From the NCBI GenBank assembly GCA_030278955.1, contig JAOANR010000009.1:36091974-36155973 (forward strand): a DNA stretch of 64,000 bases, given 5' to 3'. The notes below the pieces were generated by a model. The model was not told the origin of the DNA. It made no database searches and saw only the letters and a list, made by a program, of their open reading frames with translations. The DNA comes from Hygrophila difformis. Taxonomy: Eukaryota > Streptophyta > Magnoliopsida > Lamiales > Acanthaceae. This document shows, piece after piece, positions 1 to 10,574 of the stretch; position 1 is the stretch's first letter; each line of letters starts with the position of its first letter. The position numbers were made by a program, and so were the translations under genes.

Positions 1-2972
1 AGGGAGTAATAGTGGAGGACCCCAAGGAAATTAAATTGAGGGCATTTAGGCACTTCAGGGGCTTATTTCTAAAGTCTAGGGATGACCTGTTTCAGATCAG
101 CAATCTGGGGTTGCCAACGGTTAAAGCGGATGTCCGGGATTGGCTGGATCGGGGCTTCAATGAGGAAGAAATATGAGCGGCAATTTGGAGTTGTGATGGG
201 AATAAAGCGCCGGGGCCGGATGGATATAATATTGGATTTTACAAGAAATATTGGGAAGTGATTAAAGGAGATGTTATGGATGTGTTCAGAGGATTGGAAT
301 CGGAGGGTAAACTTCCAGTAGCTAGTGGGGGATCTTACACCACACTTATCCCTAAAGTTGGGGCATCTATGGAGTTCAAGGATTTTCGGCCAATATCCCT
401 CATGGGGAGCGTGTATAAGATTGTCACTAAGGTGTTAGCAAGACGGTTACAGGAGATTTTGGATAAACTGGTGGGAGCTCCCAAATGGCTTTTAAAAAGG
501 GACGACAAATTCTTGATGGGGTGTTGGTGGCAACCGAGACAACTCACTCCACTAAAGTTACGGGCATGTATGGATTTGTGTTAAAGCTTGACTTTGAAAA
601 AGATTATAACAACGTATCTTGGGAGGCGCTTTTTCATATATTGAAGGTGATGGGATTTGGCGAAAAATGGATGATGTGGATTAGAGAGTGCATTCAAAAG
701 GCAGCTGCGACAGTTCTAATTAATGGATCTCCTACAAATTTCTTCAAAATGTAACGAGGGCTGAGACAAGGTGATCCGATATCCCCTTATCTATTTGTGA
801 TTATTGTTGAAGTTTTGAATGTTATGATAGTGAGAGAAGCTGAGTTGGGGTGCATCAAAGGCCTGGCAACTTCAGAGAGGGGACCGGTTGTCACGCATCT
901 ACAGTATGCTGACGATACAGTGATTTTCTGCGAAGGTAACATTGAGCAGGTCATTGTGATCAAAAGGCTACTTCAAAGTTTTCAGCTTACGACCGGTCTA
1001 AAGATTAATTTTGGGAAGAGCAATTTGTATGGGATAAACTGCTCGGAAGAATTAGTGACAGAGGTAGCTAGCATTTTGGGATGTGATGTCGGTCAGTGGC
1101 CAATGAAATACTTAGGAGTTCCTATCGGGGGAAGAGTAAACGGAGTGGATATTTGGAAGCCGATAATTGAAAAGGTGGAAAGAAGATTGGCCGGGTGGAA
1201 AGGAAAACTATTATCTCAAGCGGGTAGGTTGTGCTTAACTAAGACGGTGTTAAATAGTCTACCGGTGTATTTCATGTCGATGTTTAAGGTGCCTATTGGA
1301 GTTGCTGAACGACTGGAAAAATTGAAGCGGAGTTTTTTCTGGAACGAGTGGGATGGCATTAGGAAAATTCATATGGTGAATTGGGAAAAGGTTTGTCTGC
1401 ATCAAGAAAAGGGGGGGCTCGGTGTATGGGATATTGGGAGATTTAATGCAGCGGTTTAGTGAGGAGAATTCGTTGTGGAAGGAAGTTATTAATGCCAAAT
1501 ATTATGATAGGGAATCCCCTTTACTTCTGGAGGCCAGAATGGAAAGGTCTACCTGGGGGAATATAAGTAAAAATTGGACTGGATTGAGCGGGCATGCCTG
1601 GGAAAACTGTTGTAAGTTTGAGGTAGGGAATGGGTTATTAATTCGGTTTTGAACGGACCCTTGGATTGATGATGGAAGTTCGCTGAAGGATCTGTTTCCA
1701 CGAATTTTTACACTGGCCAATAACAAGAATGGGAGGGTCGCAGAGTTTGGGGAATGGATAGGTTTCTAGTGGGAGTGGAATATTTCTCTTCGTAGAGCGT
1801 TGTTTGACTGGGAAGTGGAGGTTTGGAGGGACTTTATGGCGGTTCTAATTCGACAGGTTCTTTGTAGATACATGATGGATCGGGTCAGTTGGACAAGGGA
1901 AGCTAATGGCAAGTTTACGACAAAATCATGCTGGAGTTTGGAGAGCGGTGACAGGAATGGGGATGACAGCGCATTCTGGAGGTGGTATTGGAAGCTGAAG
2001 TGTCCGCCGAAGGTTAAATTATTAGGGTGGAAGTTGTTGGTGAAAGCTCTACCTGTTCGTGAGTCATTAGCACATCGACAGTGTATCCAGGTATCTAATG
2101 CTATTTGCCCTTGTTGGGAAGTAGAAATTGAAACTTTAGACCATCTTTTCTGTAAATGTTCGATAGTCTGCCCGGTTTGGTATTGTGGAGCGGCATGGTA
2201 TGAAGTGTTTTGGGTGATGCGTGGGGATGTTAGAACAATGATGGATGGGTGGTTTAATTTTGATCCTAAGAAGGGCCGGAGGACAGCCTGTGCACTTACG
2301 GGTTTAGCTATCATTTGGTTAATTTGGAGGATGAGGAATGATGTGATTTTCAATAGAAAACAATTTAATGGGAGGGAACTGATGGAAATGGTGAAATGGA
2401 GGGTCTGCTCATGGGCTAAAGCTGAGGGGAATGAAAGTGATTTGAACCTTGCAAGTTTAGATAACATTTTTCCAGGGGGATTGATGGAAAGGAGGAAGAT
2501 GTTGTCTACCAAACGACACGGTTTGGTTTGGGAATGACCGGAGAAGGGTTGGTGGAAGATAAACACGGATGGGTCATCATTGGGGAACCCCGGAAGGGCC
2601 GGTGTGGGAGGGGTTATAAGGGATGATGAGGGAAATGAGATATTCATACTGTCGGATAATATTGGACTATCGGATTCCACAGTTGCTGAATTGACAGCGG
2701 TTCATCAAGTTTGTGTAGCATTAATTCGAGATCACGGTTTTCCACTTCAAAAATTAATCTTTGAGTGTGATTCATCCAATATTGTTTGCTGGTTAAAGAA
2801 TCCAAATCTAGTTCCATGGCGGCTGCATCATTTGATGGGACCAATATTGGTGGTTTTGAACTGTGTCGGATTGGTGAGAGTGCAACATATATTAAGAGAA
2901 CGGAATGATCTAGGAGACTTTTGGGCGCGACAAGGTGCGAATGGGGTGGACAAAATAGAAGAATGGCTGTAA
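1..2972 (+). pseudogene. LINE ORF2 remnant: RT, zf-RVT, RNase H
   Basis: Remnant of the LINE replication protein, which nicks target DNA and reverse-transcribes the element RNA in place. Seen here: RT fingers with the NKAPGPDG-type block near 205-230 and a block reading FRPISLMGSVYKIVTK near 388-435; the YADD catalytic motif at 905-916; a thumb with the KYLGVPIGG block near 1108-1135; a plant zf-RVT-like region with Cys and His residues near 1990-2170; and RNase H at about 2555-2972 (NTDGS start, AEL, CDSSN, and HILRERN near the end). The frame is broken by a TGA near 174, a shift near 485-585, a TAA near 752, a shift near 1420-1460, stops near 1650 and 1768, and a TGA near 2535. The endonuclease domain would lie upstream of the window. 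The lineage call is confident; no function remains. Confidence 0.93.
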
Positions 2973-3249
2973 GAAGGAAGTGTGTTCATTTGTTTCAGAT
3001 TTTATATTACTGTTGAATGTTGATTGTAATATATGTTTCCTGCATGATGGAGCTAGGGAGTCTGTTTCAATAGTTCCAGTTTGTTTATTTTTGTTTTTGG
3101 TCATCTTTCTTGAATGTCTGATTAGCCTTCCATTCCTAATTGGGCATCAACTGTTTTGACTACCGATTGGAAATGTTCTACGCTAACAATTGATTGTTTG
3201 GAATTGTTGTAGCATAATGTTCTTGTTATGCAATAAAGACCATTTCCTC

Positions 3250-3271
3250 AAAAAAAAAAAAAAAAAAAAAA
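3250..3271 (+). repeat. LINE poly-A tail
   Basis: An uninterrupted run of 22 A residues following the LINE 3' untranslated region. It marks the 3' end of the retrotransposed copy; LTR sequence continues immediately to the right. Confidence 0.9.
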
Positions 3272-4825
3272 CTAAGAAGAGGACGCCACAACCAAGTTTT
3301 TCAAGTATCACATTTCTCAAGTATCAAATGTCAGAATTGCGGAAGCAATCCGCATATCGCGCCATACACAGTACCACTCCGGAGCCTCGGGTAACCCATA
3401 CGGATACACCCGAGAGTGTAGACTAGTTTTTCAATGGCCGTTTTGGCACAATATCACAATATATTTCATTCGTCCATTCAGACACGAAGTTTCAAGCTAG
3501 AGGGGCACCCTGCAGAGCACTCACCCCCTACTTATCACATGGAGATCTAGCTCAACCTAGATTAACGGGCTTTTGAAAAATATTTTTATCGTTTAGACAT
3601 AGCTCGCAAACCATGCGTTTCAAAAATCAAGTTTTTCAACATATAAAAAGAAAGTCTTCGCCACAGTTTACGCCTTTTCAGTTTAAAAATTCGATATAGT
3701 GGCGATCGACTTGAAATTCGCACAGTGTCTCAAAAACATGTTAACAAACAATTTTCATGTTTTAAGTTTTCCGAAATTTGGTGAGGAAGCAAGTCAAATT
3801 TTGCAATCTTTTCAAAAAGTGAAATCTGTCTAAATTTCAGAAACATCGCACAAATTATTAAACATGATTTCGACCTAGCAAACGAATTCCAAAAATTATG
3901 AAATTTTACAGGCACATACAGGACAAAAAAATAAACAAGTTTTATTAGAGGAATTTTATCCAAAATCATCTCGGATTAAATCAGATTTGCACATCAAGTT
4001 CGGATAGAAAATCTGTTAGAATTTTGTTTAAAAAACGCAGACTGTTCAGATCGATTTTGAAGACTCAAACGTTAACGAAAATTCACGAAATTTTAACCAC
4101 AAATTCTTGAGACAATTATCACAACTTTACTTTTTACATCAAAGTTTAGTTTTGAAAGAATCCATAAGAAAAATGCCACAGAAGTCGAACACTCAAATCT
4201 GTCAACTTTTCGGTTTCGTTCAAAAATCTCAGAAAATACCAGACGCGTTTTCGGGGATCAAAAATTGATGAAAATGCGTGAAAATTTGAACAACCTAGAT
4301 TAATATGTTAGGAACAAATCTTCAATTCGGAGTTTCTCGTTTCGGATTCTCGAAATAGGAGTTTTAGTTAGATTTTGTTTTAAGTCCGATTTTTATGTTT
4401 TGATTAACTCTAGTGTTACGAATGATCCTAAGCCACCAATATTGATACGTAAGGCATTGACTTACTTGATTTGAATTCTAAGTAATCTCTGGATCATCCG
4501 GCGTCTACGGATTGCCACGAACGGATCCCCTCAACACGATTTCTTCCTCCTTTGGCCACGAACCGAAATCGCAAGGAATAATCCGTAGTTAAATCGAAAT
4601 TTTGGATTCAAAAAGGTGTAGGAACACTTAAGAAACACTCATCAACGTCCTAGGGGTCTGTCTTCTCCTTCTCAAGTCCTTCTTGCTCGGATTTGGTCGT
4701 CGGAAACTCAAGAACTCAAGGGATTTTGGGGTTTTCGGTTTGGGAGTGCTTTGGAGAGAATATAAGAGACAATGGGGTGAATGGGATCTGATAAAATGGC
4801 CAAAGATCAGCCAAAAATCCTCCCT
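3272..4825 (-). repeat. Tekay LTR fragment, reverse (element R)
   Basis: Partial LTR in reverse orientation. Its left part is the reverse complement of 6070-6376 in the forward LTR of F, including the block with CTGCAG at its centre (3510-3515) and the GGCTCCGGAGTGGTACTG block. Its right part (4505-4820) is nearly the same as 20600-20920, so it belongs to the same element R as the reverse LTR piece at 20597-21399. It ends at a breakpoint against a forward LTR near 4825. The LTR continued left of the LINE insertion, outside the window. Confidence 0.85.
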
Positions 4826-6971
4826 AATACCCTAGCAGCCCCAAAAACACTCTCTAAAGTTCTTCCAACACCCGAAATCACCAACTTCGAACTTTCCGAT
4901 CATTTTCCGGCGACAAAAATCGACGGAGGAGGCGTGGAGAACAAGATCTTTAGTGTTCCAGATTGTGGTAAGTCGTTCATAGGTTTTCGTTTGAGTTTTC
5001 AAACCCGAGAATTCGATCTAACATTAGATTTCTTCTTTCGATTCGAATTCGTGGCCAAAGTTGGAAGCTTTGCGTTGATTAGATCCGTTCGTGTCAAATC
5101 TTAGAGCCCGGACGACCCCAAGACAGTCTAGGACGAGATTCAAGTAAGATAATGCCTTACATATCAATATCGGTGGTTTTGAACCATTAGAAACATTAGA
5201 TTTTAACTAAACACTAAAATCGGACATAAAAGATTCAATCTTTACGCGTTTTTCGAGATTGGCCAAAAAACCCTATTTTGAGAATCCGAAACAAAAAACT
5301 CCAAACTAAAGATTTGTTCCTAGCATCTTAATTTAGCTTGTATTAAAATTTCATTCATTTTTATTAAGATTTGCTATCCCAAATCGCGCCCAACAGTTTC
5401 TGTAATAAAAATACTTTTCGAAAATCTGGACAGATTATGTAATCGAACTTGTTGTGCATTTTTCTATCACTTGTTGTCAAAACTATCTTTGGTGAAAACA
5501 TAAACATTGTAGAGAAATGTCTTAAGATTATGCATGTAAAATTTTGTGCATTTTCATTAAGGTTTGTATAGTCAAAACCCGTTTTGAATACACTGTGTCC
5601 GAGAAGAAAAAGTCGACAGATTTTAAGACCGAATTTAATGAATTATTCTGTTTTGATCCGTAAGGAATTAGCATAATTTACCTCTAATAAAACTTGTTTA
5701 TTTTGGTGTCTTTTAAGTGCCTGTAAAATTTCATAAATTTTGGAGGAAGTTTGATAAGTCAAAAACTCTTTTGAAAATCAGTGCAATGTGTAGACAAAGT
5801 TGACAGATTTTGTACTCTGTAAATATTGTAACATTTCACCCGTTTCCTCAGATAATTTCGAAGAACTTAAAACATGAAAGTTGTTCGCTAGCGTGTTTTT
5901 GAGCTACTGTGAAAATTTCGAGTCGATTGCCTCTGAAACGAATTTTTAAACTGAGATGGCGTAAACTGTGGCAATGGCTTGGTCGAAATGTTGAAAAACT
6001 CGATTTTTGAGAATATACATGATTTGTGAGATATCTCTAAATACTAAAACACTTTTCCTACAAAATCCAATTAATCTAGGCTGAGCTAGATCTCCACGTA
6101 AGTAGGGGGTGAGTGCTCTGCAGGGTGCCCCTCTATTTTGGAATTCGTGCCCGAGTGGATGAAATGTGATATATTGTCAAATTGTGCCAAAACGGCCATT
6201 GTGAAATTGGTCTACACTCTCGGGTGTATCGTATGGGTTACTCGAGGTTCCGGAGTGGTACTGTGTATGGCGTGATACTCGGATTTCTTCGGCAATTCTG
6301 GAACTTGATATATAAGAAACTTGATACATGAAAAACGAGATACTTGAGATATGTGGTTGTGGCGTCCTCTTCTTAGTTAATGGGAGAAAATTTAAATGTA
6401 TTAAATTATTGTTTATTATTCTTTTTAAATCATGTCCTTAAACTTATGCCTATGCCTTAGATCATTGTTTTTAAATTAAATTGATTATGAGAAATTATGG
6501 ATTTTATTGTTGTCTAAACATGCATGCTTAAAATGAATTTTTAAATTAATCATTAAATTCCCTTTTATTGCTATACTAGGGATTGTTTTACTCAGTATTC
6601 TTTAATACTGATAAATGTTGTTTATGTTTTTCTATGACAGAGTATGAAGCATGAGCATTCATCCCGGGGGATTAAATTTGGACATTTACTATTTTCTGCA
6701 TGAGACTGCATACGGGCCTGTTAACCCGTGTTTTGGCCATGTCGGCCCTATGTTTAAATTCCGCTGCATAAACTTATATATCTTTCCGCTGCGTATTACT
6801 TGATATGAATGATTATTATTTTTAAATAGAAGTACTTCCGGACTTGGTTGTTTTAAATGATTTTATACCATTAGCGTTGCATCTCTCAAGTAAGCTCGAA
6901 TGAAGTCGTGTCTTGCTTGGGAGGTGTGGCGGTGTCATCCCGGCCTGGGTGATCAAATCCGGGGCGTTACA
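4826..6971 (+). repeat. 5' LTR of element F, 5'-truncated
   Basis: Forward Tekay-type LTR that aligns with 16795-18894 (the 3' LTR of the same element). The first roughly 780 bp of the LTR, including the GC-rich box, are missing at the breakpoint near 4826. It contains a splice-donor-like GGTAAGT (4967-4973), the conserved block GTGCTCTGCAGGGTGCCCC (6113-6131), and ends in ...GGGGCGTTACA at 6971. A primer-binding site follows after three bases. Confidence 0.88.
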
Positions 6972-6974
6972 AGT

Positions 6975-6992
6975 TGGTATCCGAACCCGGAA
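6975..6992 (+). other. Primer-binding site of F (tRNA-Met type)
   Basis: Three bases after the LTR end the sequence begins TGGTATC, the start of the initiator tRNA-Met primer site used by Tekay elements (TGGTATCAGAGC). Here the following bases have drifted (CGAACCCGG). Confidence 0.75.
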
Positions 6993-7435
6993 TATTTTTA
7001 AAGCTAATATTATTATTTTTAAACCGTTATTTTTAACAAAACTAGTATTATTTTTAAACTTATTAGTTTTAAACCCACTAATATTATTTTTGAGCCCAAG
7101 TTTTTGGCACAATCACTTTACTTATTATTATTTTATAAAATCCTAAACTTTTGAGCCCAAAATTTTTAGCCCAAAATTTTTTTTAGCCCTATAGTTTAAA
7201 CCAAAGATTTATTAAATTTTGGCCCAATATAGAGGCCCAACCTTTAAATTATTATTATCCATGAAGTAAATTATTTTTTTAAAAAATACACGGATAAAAA
7301 TTAAATTTTATTGGGGAAATGTATATGCATACATACATGTAGATTTAAATTTTTGCGTCTCCTAACTATACACTTGACATGTTCTAACTCTAACCTACTT
7401 GTTGACACTAGATAGCTGAACCAAATGCGAATACG

Positions 7436-7765
7436 GTGAACCTCATAATGAAATTGATCAGTTCGAATCTCGAACTACCACAAAATGTCAATAACTTCAA
7501 ATTGCGGGTAGAACAACTAGAGGCTAACCTGACCCACTTGGGAAATCTGAGGGAGGCGGATCAACACGACCTAACCCAACTGAAAGTTCAAGTCTCTGAA
7601 CTCCAAGCCCAAGAGGTTGGGCTCCGAAACAAGAATAACGACATAGATGCACAAGTAGGGGACATGGCGTGGGAACTGACTAAGCTAGCTAACCTAATCG
7701 ATGGTGCGATTGTCCATAGCCCGGAGTCTACACCCGATGGCCCCTTAAGGCCCTGTGGTCCATAG
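7436..7765 (+). CDS. Coiled-coil ORF in F leader (gag-like N-terminus?)
   Basis: A 109-codon ORF about 460 bp after the PBS. Much of it is a charged amphipathic helix with leucine-type heptads (from about residue 25 to 85, with RVEQLEANL and LTQLKVQVSELQAQ), followed by a short Pro/Gly-rich tail. Position suits the N-terminal part of a gag protein, but no capsid homology region, zinc knuckle or protease follows. Two AATAAA signals occur about 155-175 bp after the stop, which would end a transcript before pol. I do not recognise the family. It may be a truncated gag or an acquired ORF. Confidence 0.45.
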   Translation: MNLIMKLISSNLELPQNVNNFKLRVEQLEANLTHLGNLREADQHDLTQLKVQVSELQAQEVGLRNKNNDIDAQVGDMAWELTKLANLIDGAIVHSPESTPDGPLRPCGP

Positions 7766-7918
7766 ACCCTATGGGACCCTTAAGCTCTGGCCACATTACT
7801 GAAGAGGAATACTCTAGCATCCGGTTACCTATCTCCCTTAGGACTAGGGATCTATTTATACACTGTCATTACTAGATTTATCACCAACACTATTGTTCCA
7901 TTTCTATGATTGTACTCG

Positions 7919-7944
7919 AATAAAGTTTCCTACTGAGCAATAAA
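7919..7944 (+). terminator. Paired AATAAA polyadenylation signals
   Basis: Two AATAAA hexamers, 7919-7924 and 7939-7944, lie downstream of the coiled-coil ORF on the same strand. They would terminate a sense transcript about 390 bp before the end of the convergent antisense ORF. Inferred from motif and position only. Confidence 0.4.
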
Positions 7945-8325
7945 ACTTATGAGCATTTATTAACTATCTTTAAATTATCCTTTATACCATATTATTCCCA
8001 AAATGCCTTGACGATGCTCAACCAAACACACATACAAGGTATTTGTTAAATTAAATAAATAAATAATATATATATATGTTATAAAGAGATAATAATCAAG
8101 TAAGGTTGACCCTGAAAACCCTAAACCCTTGAAAAAGGGGTGGGGGGTGTTGTTCTTAAACCCATGTTCCAAGACATGGCAGCAACAACAGACCAACAAT
8201 ACTACATGCCACAACGAAATCCTAGAGCTGTGAAAAGCATACAGTCTCAGTCACCATGCAGATAACCAAAAGAAATACTCATAACATAGATCCTAAACAG
8301 GATATACAAAAAAAGGACCGTAGGA

Positions 8326-9605
8326 TCACTGGTCGGGCGGCGAAAACCGACGTCGCATGTACTCGTCCATCTGTCGCATGTACGCATACATGTCCGACAT
8401 AGTAGCCTCCTGCTCTAGCAGCCTAGTAGTAATCGTATCCATGCGAGCCTGGTATAGATCCATCCGAGCATCCAGGGCGTCGTAGCGAGCCTGTCCAGCT
8501 ACAAACCCAGCGTCCATCCCAACCCGCATCTCCTGCAACATCTGTAGCATCTGGGTCATCTCCTGATGCTGCTGTGGGACTATGGGAGGTGGCTCTATGG
8601 GAGGTGGCTGCTCTGGGGGAACAACCATAATCAAACCACCATCATCGGGCTCTGGTCGAAGTATAGCCCGAGGCGCTCCACGCCGCAAGGCGGTGCGTCG
8701 AGCAGAGTAGCGCGGAACAAGGTAGTGCTCACCCGCAGCTAGCTCGTAGGGGTCTGTCTCTGGAGTCGTACGGATCCCCTGTGCTGCACATAGACCGCAG
8801 ATAAGATGTACATGGGTGATCACCCTGCTATCCTGACCTCGACGCATACCCCTCAAGTTGTCCTCGATACAAGCCCCCAGGTTCACCCTACCTCCTCGAG
8901 CGATAAAGTAAATGGTCTCGTAAACGTGATCTATGGCAATGTGACTCCGAGTGATCGGCCGGACGCGTCGTAACCATAGGTGAGTAAGAGAACGCCAGGG
9001 AGAGTCCATCGTCGTCAATCGAGCTCGTGATTGTGCTCAATCCGAGGTGGCACCTTGGTGCATAATGCGCCCCATGCGGGAGGGTGTATACGACCCTCAG
9101 GCTGTGATCGAAATGCGCCCTTGTCAGGCAGGCCAGGATATAGGTTGATCGCTCTAACACTGAAATCTAGATAGCGACCGCGAACCCAAACTCGAGATAA
9201 GTCACTGTGCTCCCCGAGACCGCCGATGTTGGCGATAACCTCCGTAGCTAGATATCCTGAGGCGATGCCCTGGGGATGGTGGGCAAGTCCAGTCCACTGT
9301 AGATGGTCCAAGACCGGCCGGAGTCCGTCGTCGTCCATATGCTGGGGAAGAATGCCCCTCTCCGGAACATTGGCCCGGTTCCGACGAAGCTCGTCGAAGT
9401 AGAAGTCTTGTGAGGCCATCGTCGCAAAACGACGACTATCAAGTCCGCGGGGACGCTCCTCGTGAGGGAGGTTCTTGAGTCTCGCATCTCGCTCCTCCTC
9501 CTCCTCGGACTCGCTGTCATCAGTATCCGGCATCACCGGGACAACAGAACTAGAACTGGCCCTGTCACGCCGAGTAGCCCGTCTTTTAGGCCCCGGAGGG
9601 CACAT
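8326..9605 (-). pseudogene. Antisense accessory ORF, 'plant transposon protein'-like
   Basis: A long reading frame on the strand opposite to F. From the ATG at 9605 it encodes a basic, Ser-rich start (PPGPKRRATRRDRASSSS), an acidic stretch (DDSESEEEEERD), and a globular part with features reminiscent of the 'putative plant transposon protein' domain found as an extra ORF in plant gypsy elements (FYFDELRRN; VRGRYLDFSVRAINLYPGLP). Near 9018 a single frameshift moves it to a second frame that continues the same domain (SPWRSLTHLWLRRVRP; SHIAIDHVYETIYFIARGGRVN), then a Pro-rich linker and a Met/Gln-rich amphipathic helix to the stop at about 8326. Nothing catalytic is visible. The family assignment rests on remembered resemblance and is moderate; the coding character (long paired frames, sensible composition) is clear. 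Confidence 0.6.
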
Positions 9606-9642
9606 AAGAGAGGCCAAAACGACCCACATAAACAGTAACATC

Positions 9643-10270
9643 CTGCGAAAATACCCAATACCAAAAAAAAAGTCCATAATTCTCATAATAGACTACAAAT
9701 AGGAATACGCAGAAAAATACCAAAACACCCTTCCTATATTTGGTGTTCCACAAAACATCAAGCCCAATCATCTAACCTCAGCAAATAGGAAGCAACCCGA
9801 GTAAAGAATTCACCAAAACAAGAATAGAGTTCATTGTGGCATTTCATCGAACATGTTATGTGCACAATGAAACATAACCCAAAAGCACTTACAAAATTCA
9901 TGGAATTTGCCCAAATTTGAAACAATCATTCAATCAACCATCAACAACTACAATGTAGCACTAAACGACAACAAACAACCTGAGTTCATACCTACAATTT
10001 TGACTAAAATCGAAATATGCATGTTTTTCTAAAAGTTCATAAACTAGCAAGGAATCACAAGGAATATGTGCACATTATTTCACACACACATCCAAGTCAA
10101 CAAATACAACACCAAGTACGATAATCGTCTACCAAATTGCATAAATCAAGTCTAAAACTAGCAAATCCCCGAATTTCTACATAAACCCTAATTCTTAGAA
10201 CCTGTCACGAAATTGAACGAACTAATGTGTAGAAACTGAAATTGACAAGTTAAAGAGGGAAATTCATACC
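9643..10270 (-). other. Probable 5'-UTR intron of the antisense ORF
   Basis: On the minus strand a donor CTAAG/GTATGA lies at 10271/10270 and an acceptor TTTTCGCAG/GA at 9643/9642. The intervening 628 bp are AT-rich and non-coding, and the ATG of the antisense ORF follows 37 bp after the acceptor. The upstream exon (10271 to about 10460) is pyrimidine- and GC-rich, like a plant 5' leader. Predicted from splice consensus only. Confidence 0.45.
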
Positions 10271-10446
10271 TTAGTGAAAATGAGATAGGAATCGAAGAGA
10301 TTTGGAAGCAGGAAGGTGAATTTCAGCGGAGTTTGGGGAGTGTTCGGAAATGGGGGAGAAATGGGGGTGGAGCTTGCGCACCCCCACCCCCGCGAGTATT
10401 TTTCGAACTGCTGGAGCCGCGCGGTCCCAACGCGGTATTGGCTGAA

Positions 10447-10464
10447 ACCGCGCGGCCACCGCGC
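10447..10464 (-). promoter_or_regulatory. GC box shared with Tekay LTRs
   Basis: On the minus strand this reads GCGCGGTGGCCGCGCGGT, identical over 18 nt to 37453-37470 in the LTR of element M and with one mismatch to 16603-16620 in F's 3' LTR. In M it lies about 155 bp upstream of the TATA box. Here it lies upstream of the predicted first exon of the antisense ORF, suggesting an LTR-derived promoter. Confidence 0.5.
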
Positions 10465-10574
10465 GGGCCCCAAAAATTGTTTTATTAATTTTCTTTTTTT
10501 AAATTATTTCGTACCTCATTTCATTTTACCTTACACCACTTAATCGCACCGAGCTTGCATTAATAATGTGGTAT

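Larger units (their letters stand above)
1..3271 (+). mobile_element. L1-type LINE, 3' part
   Basis: This is a non-LTR retrotransposon, cut at its 5' side by the window edge and ending in 22 A residues. Reading 5' to 3' it holds the reverse transcriptase, a zinc-binding region, an RNase H domain, about 275 bp of 3' untranslated sequence and the poly-A tail. The base directly after the tail resumes a reverse-oriented Tekay LTR, so the LINE landed inside that LTR. The left target-site duplication lies outside the window, so the insertion cannot be proven here. Several stops and frameshifts show it is dead. Confidence 0.93.

Noticed and set aside
1766..2680. 304-codon minus-strand frame
   Set aside because: Shadow of the LINE zinc-binding/RNase H coding strand; its composition has no protein-like features and the plus strand is clearly the coding one.
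4781..5104. 107-codon frame conserved at 16743-17078
   Set aside because: Both lie in the two LTRs of the same element and are similar only for that reason. The corresponding LTR region in M, S4 and S5 is not open, and the frame spans a conserved splice-donor-like site.
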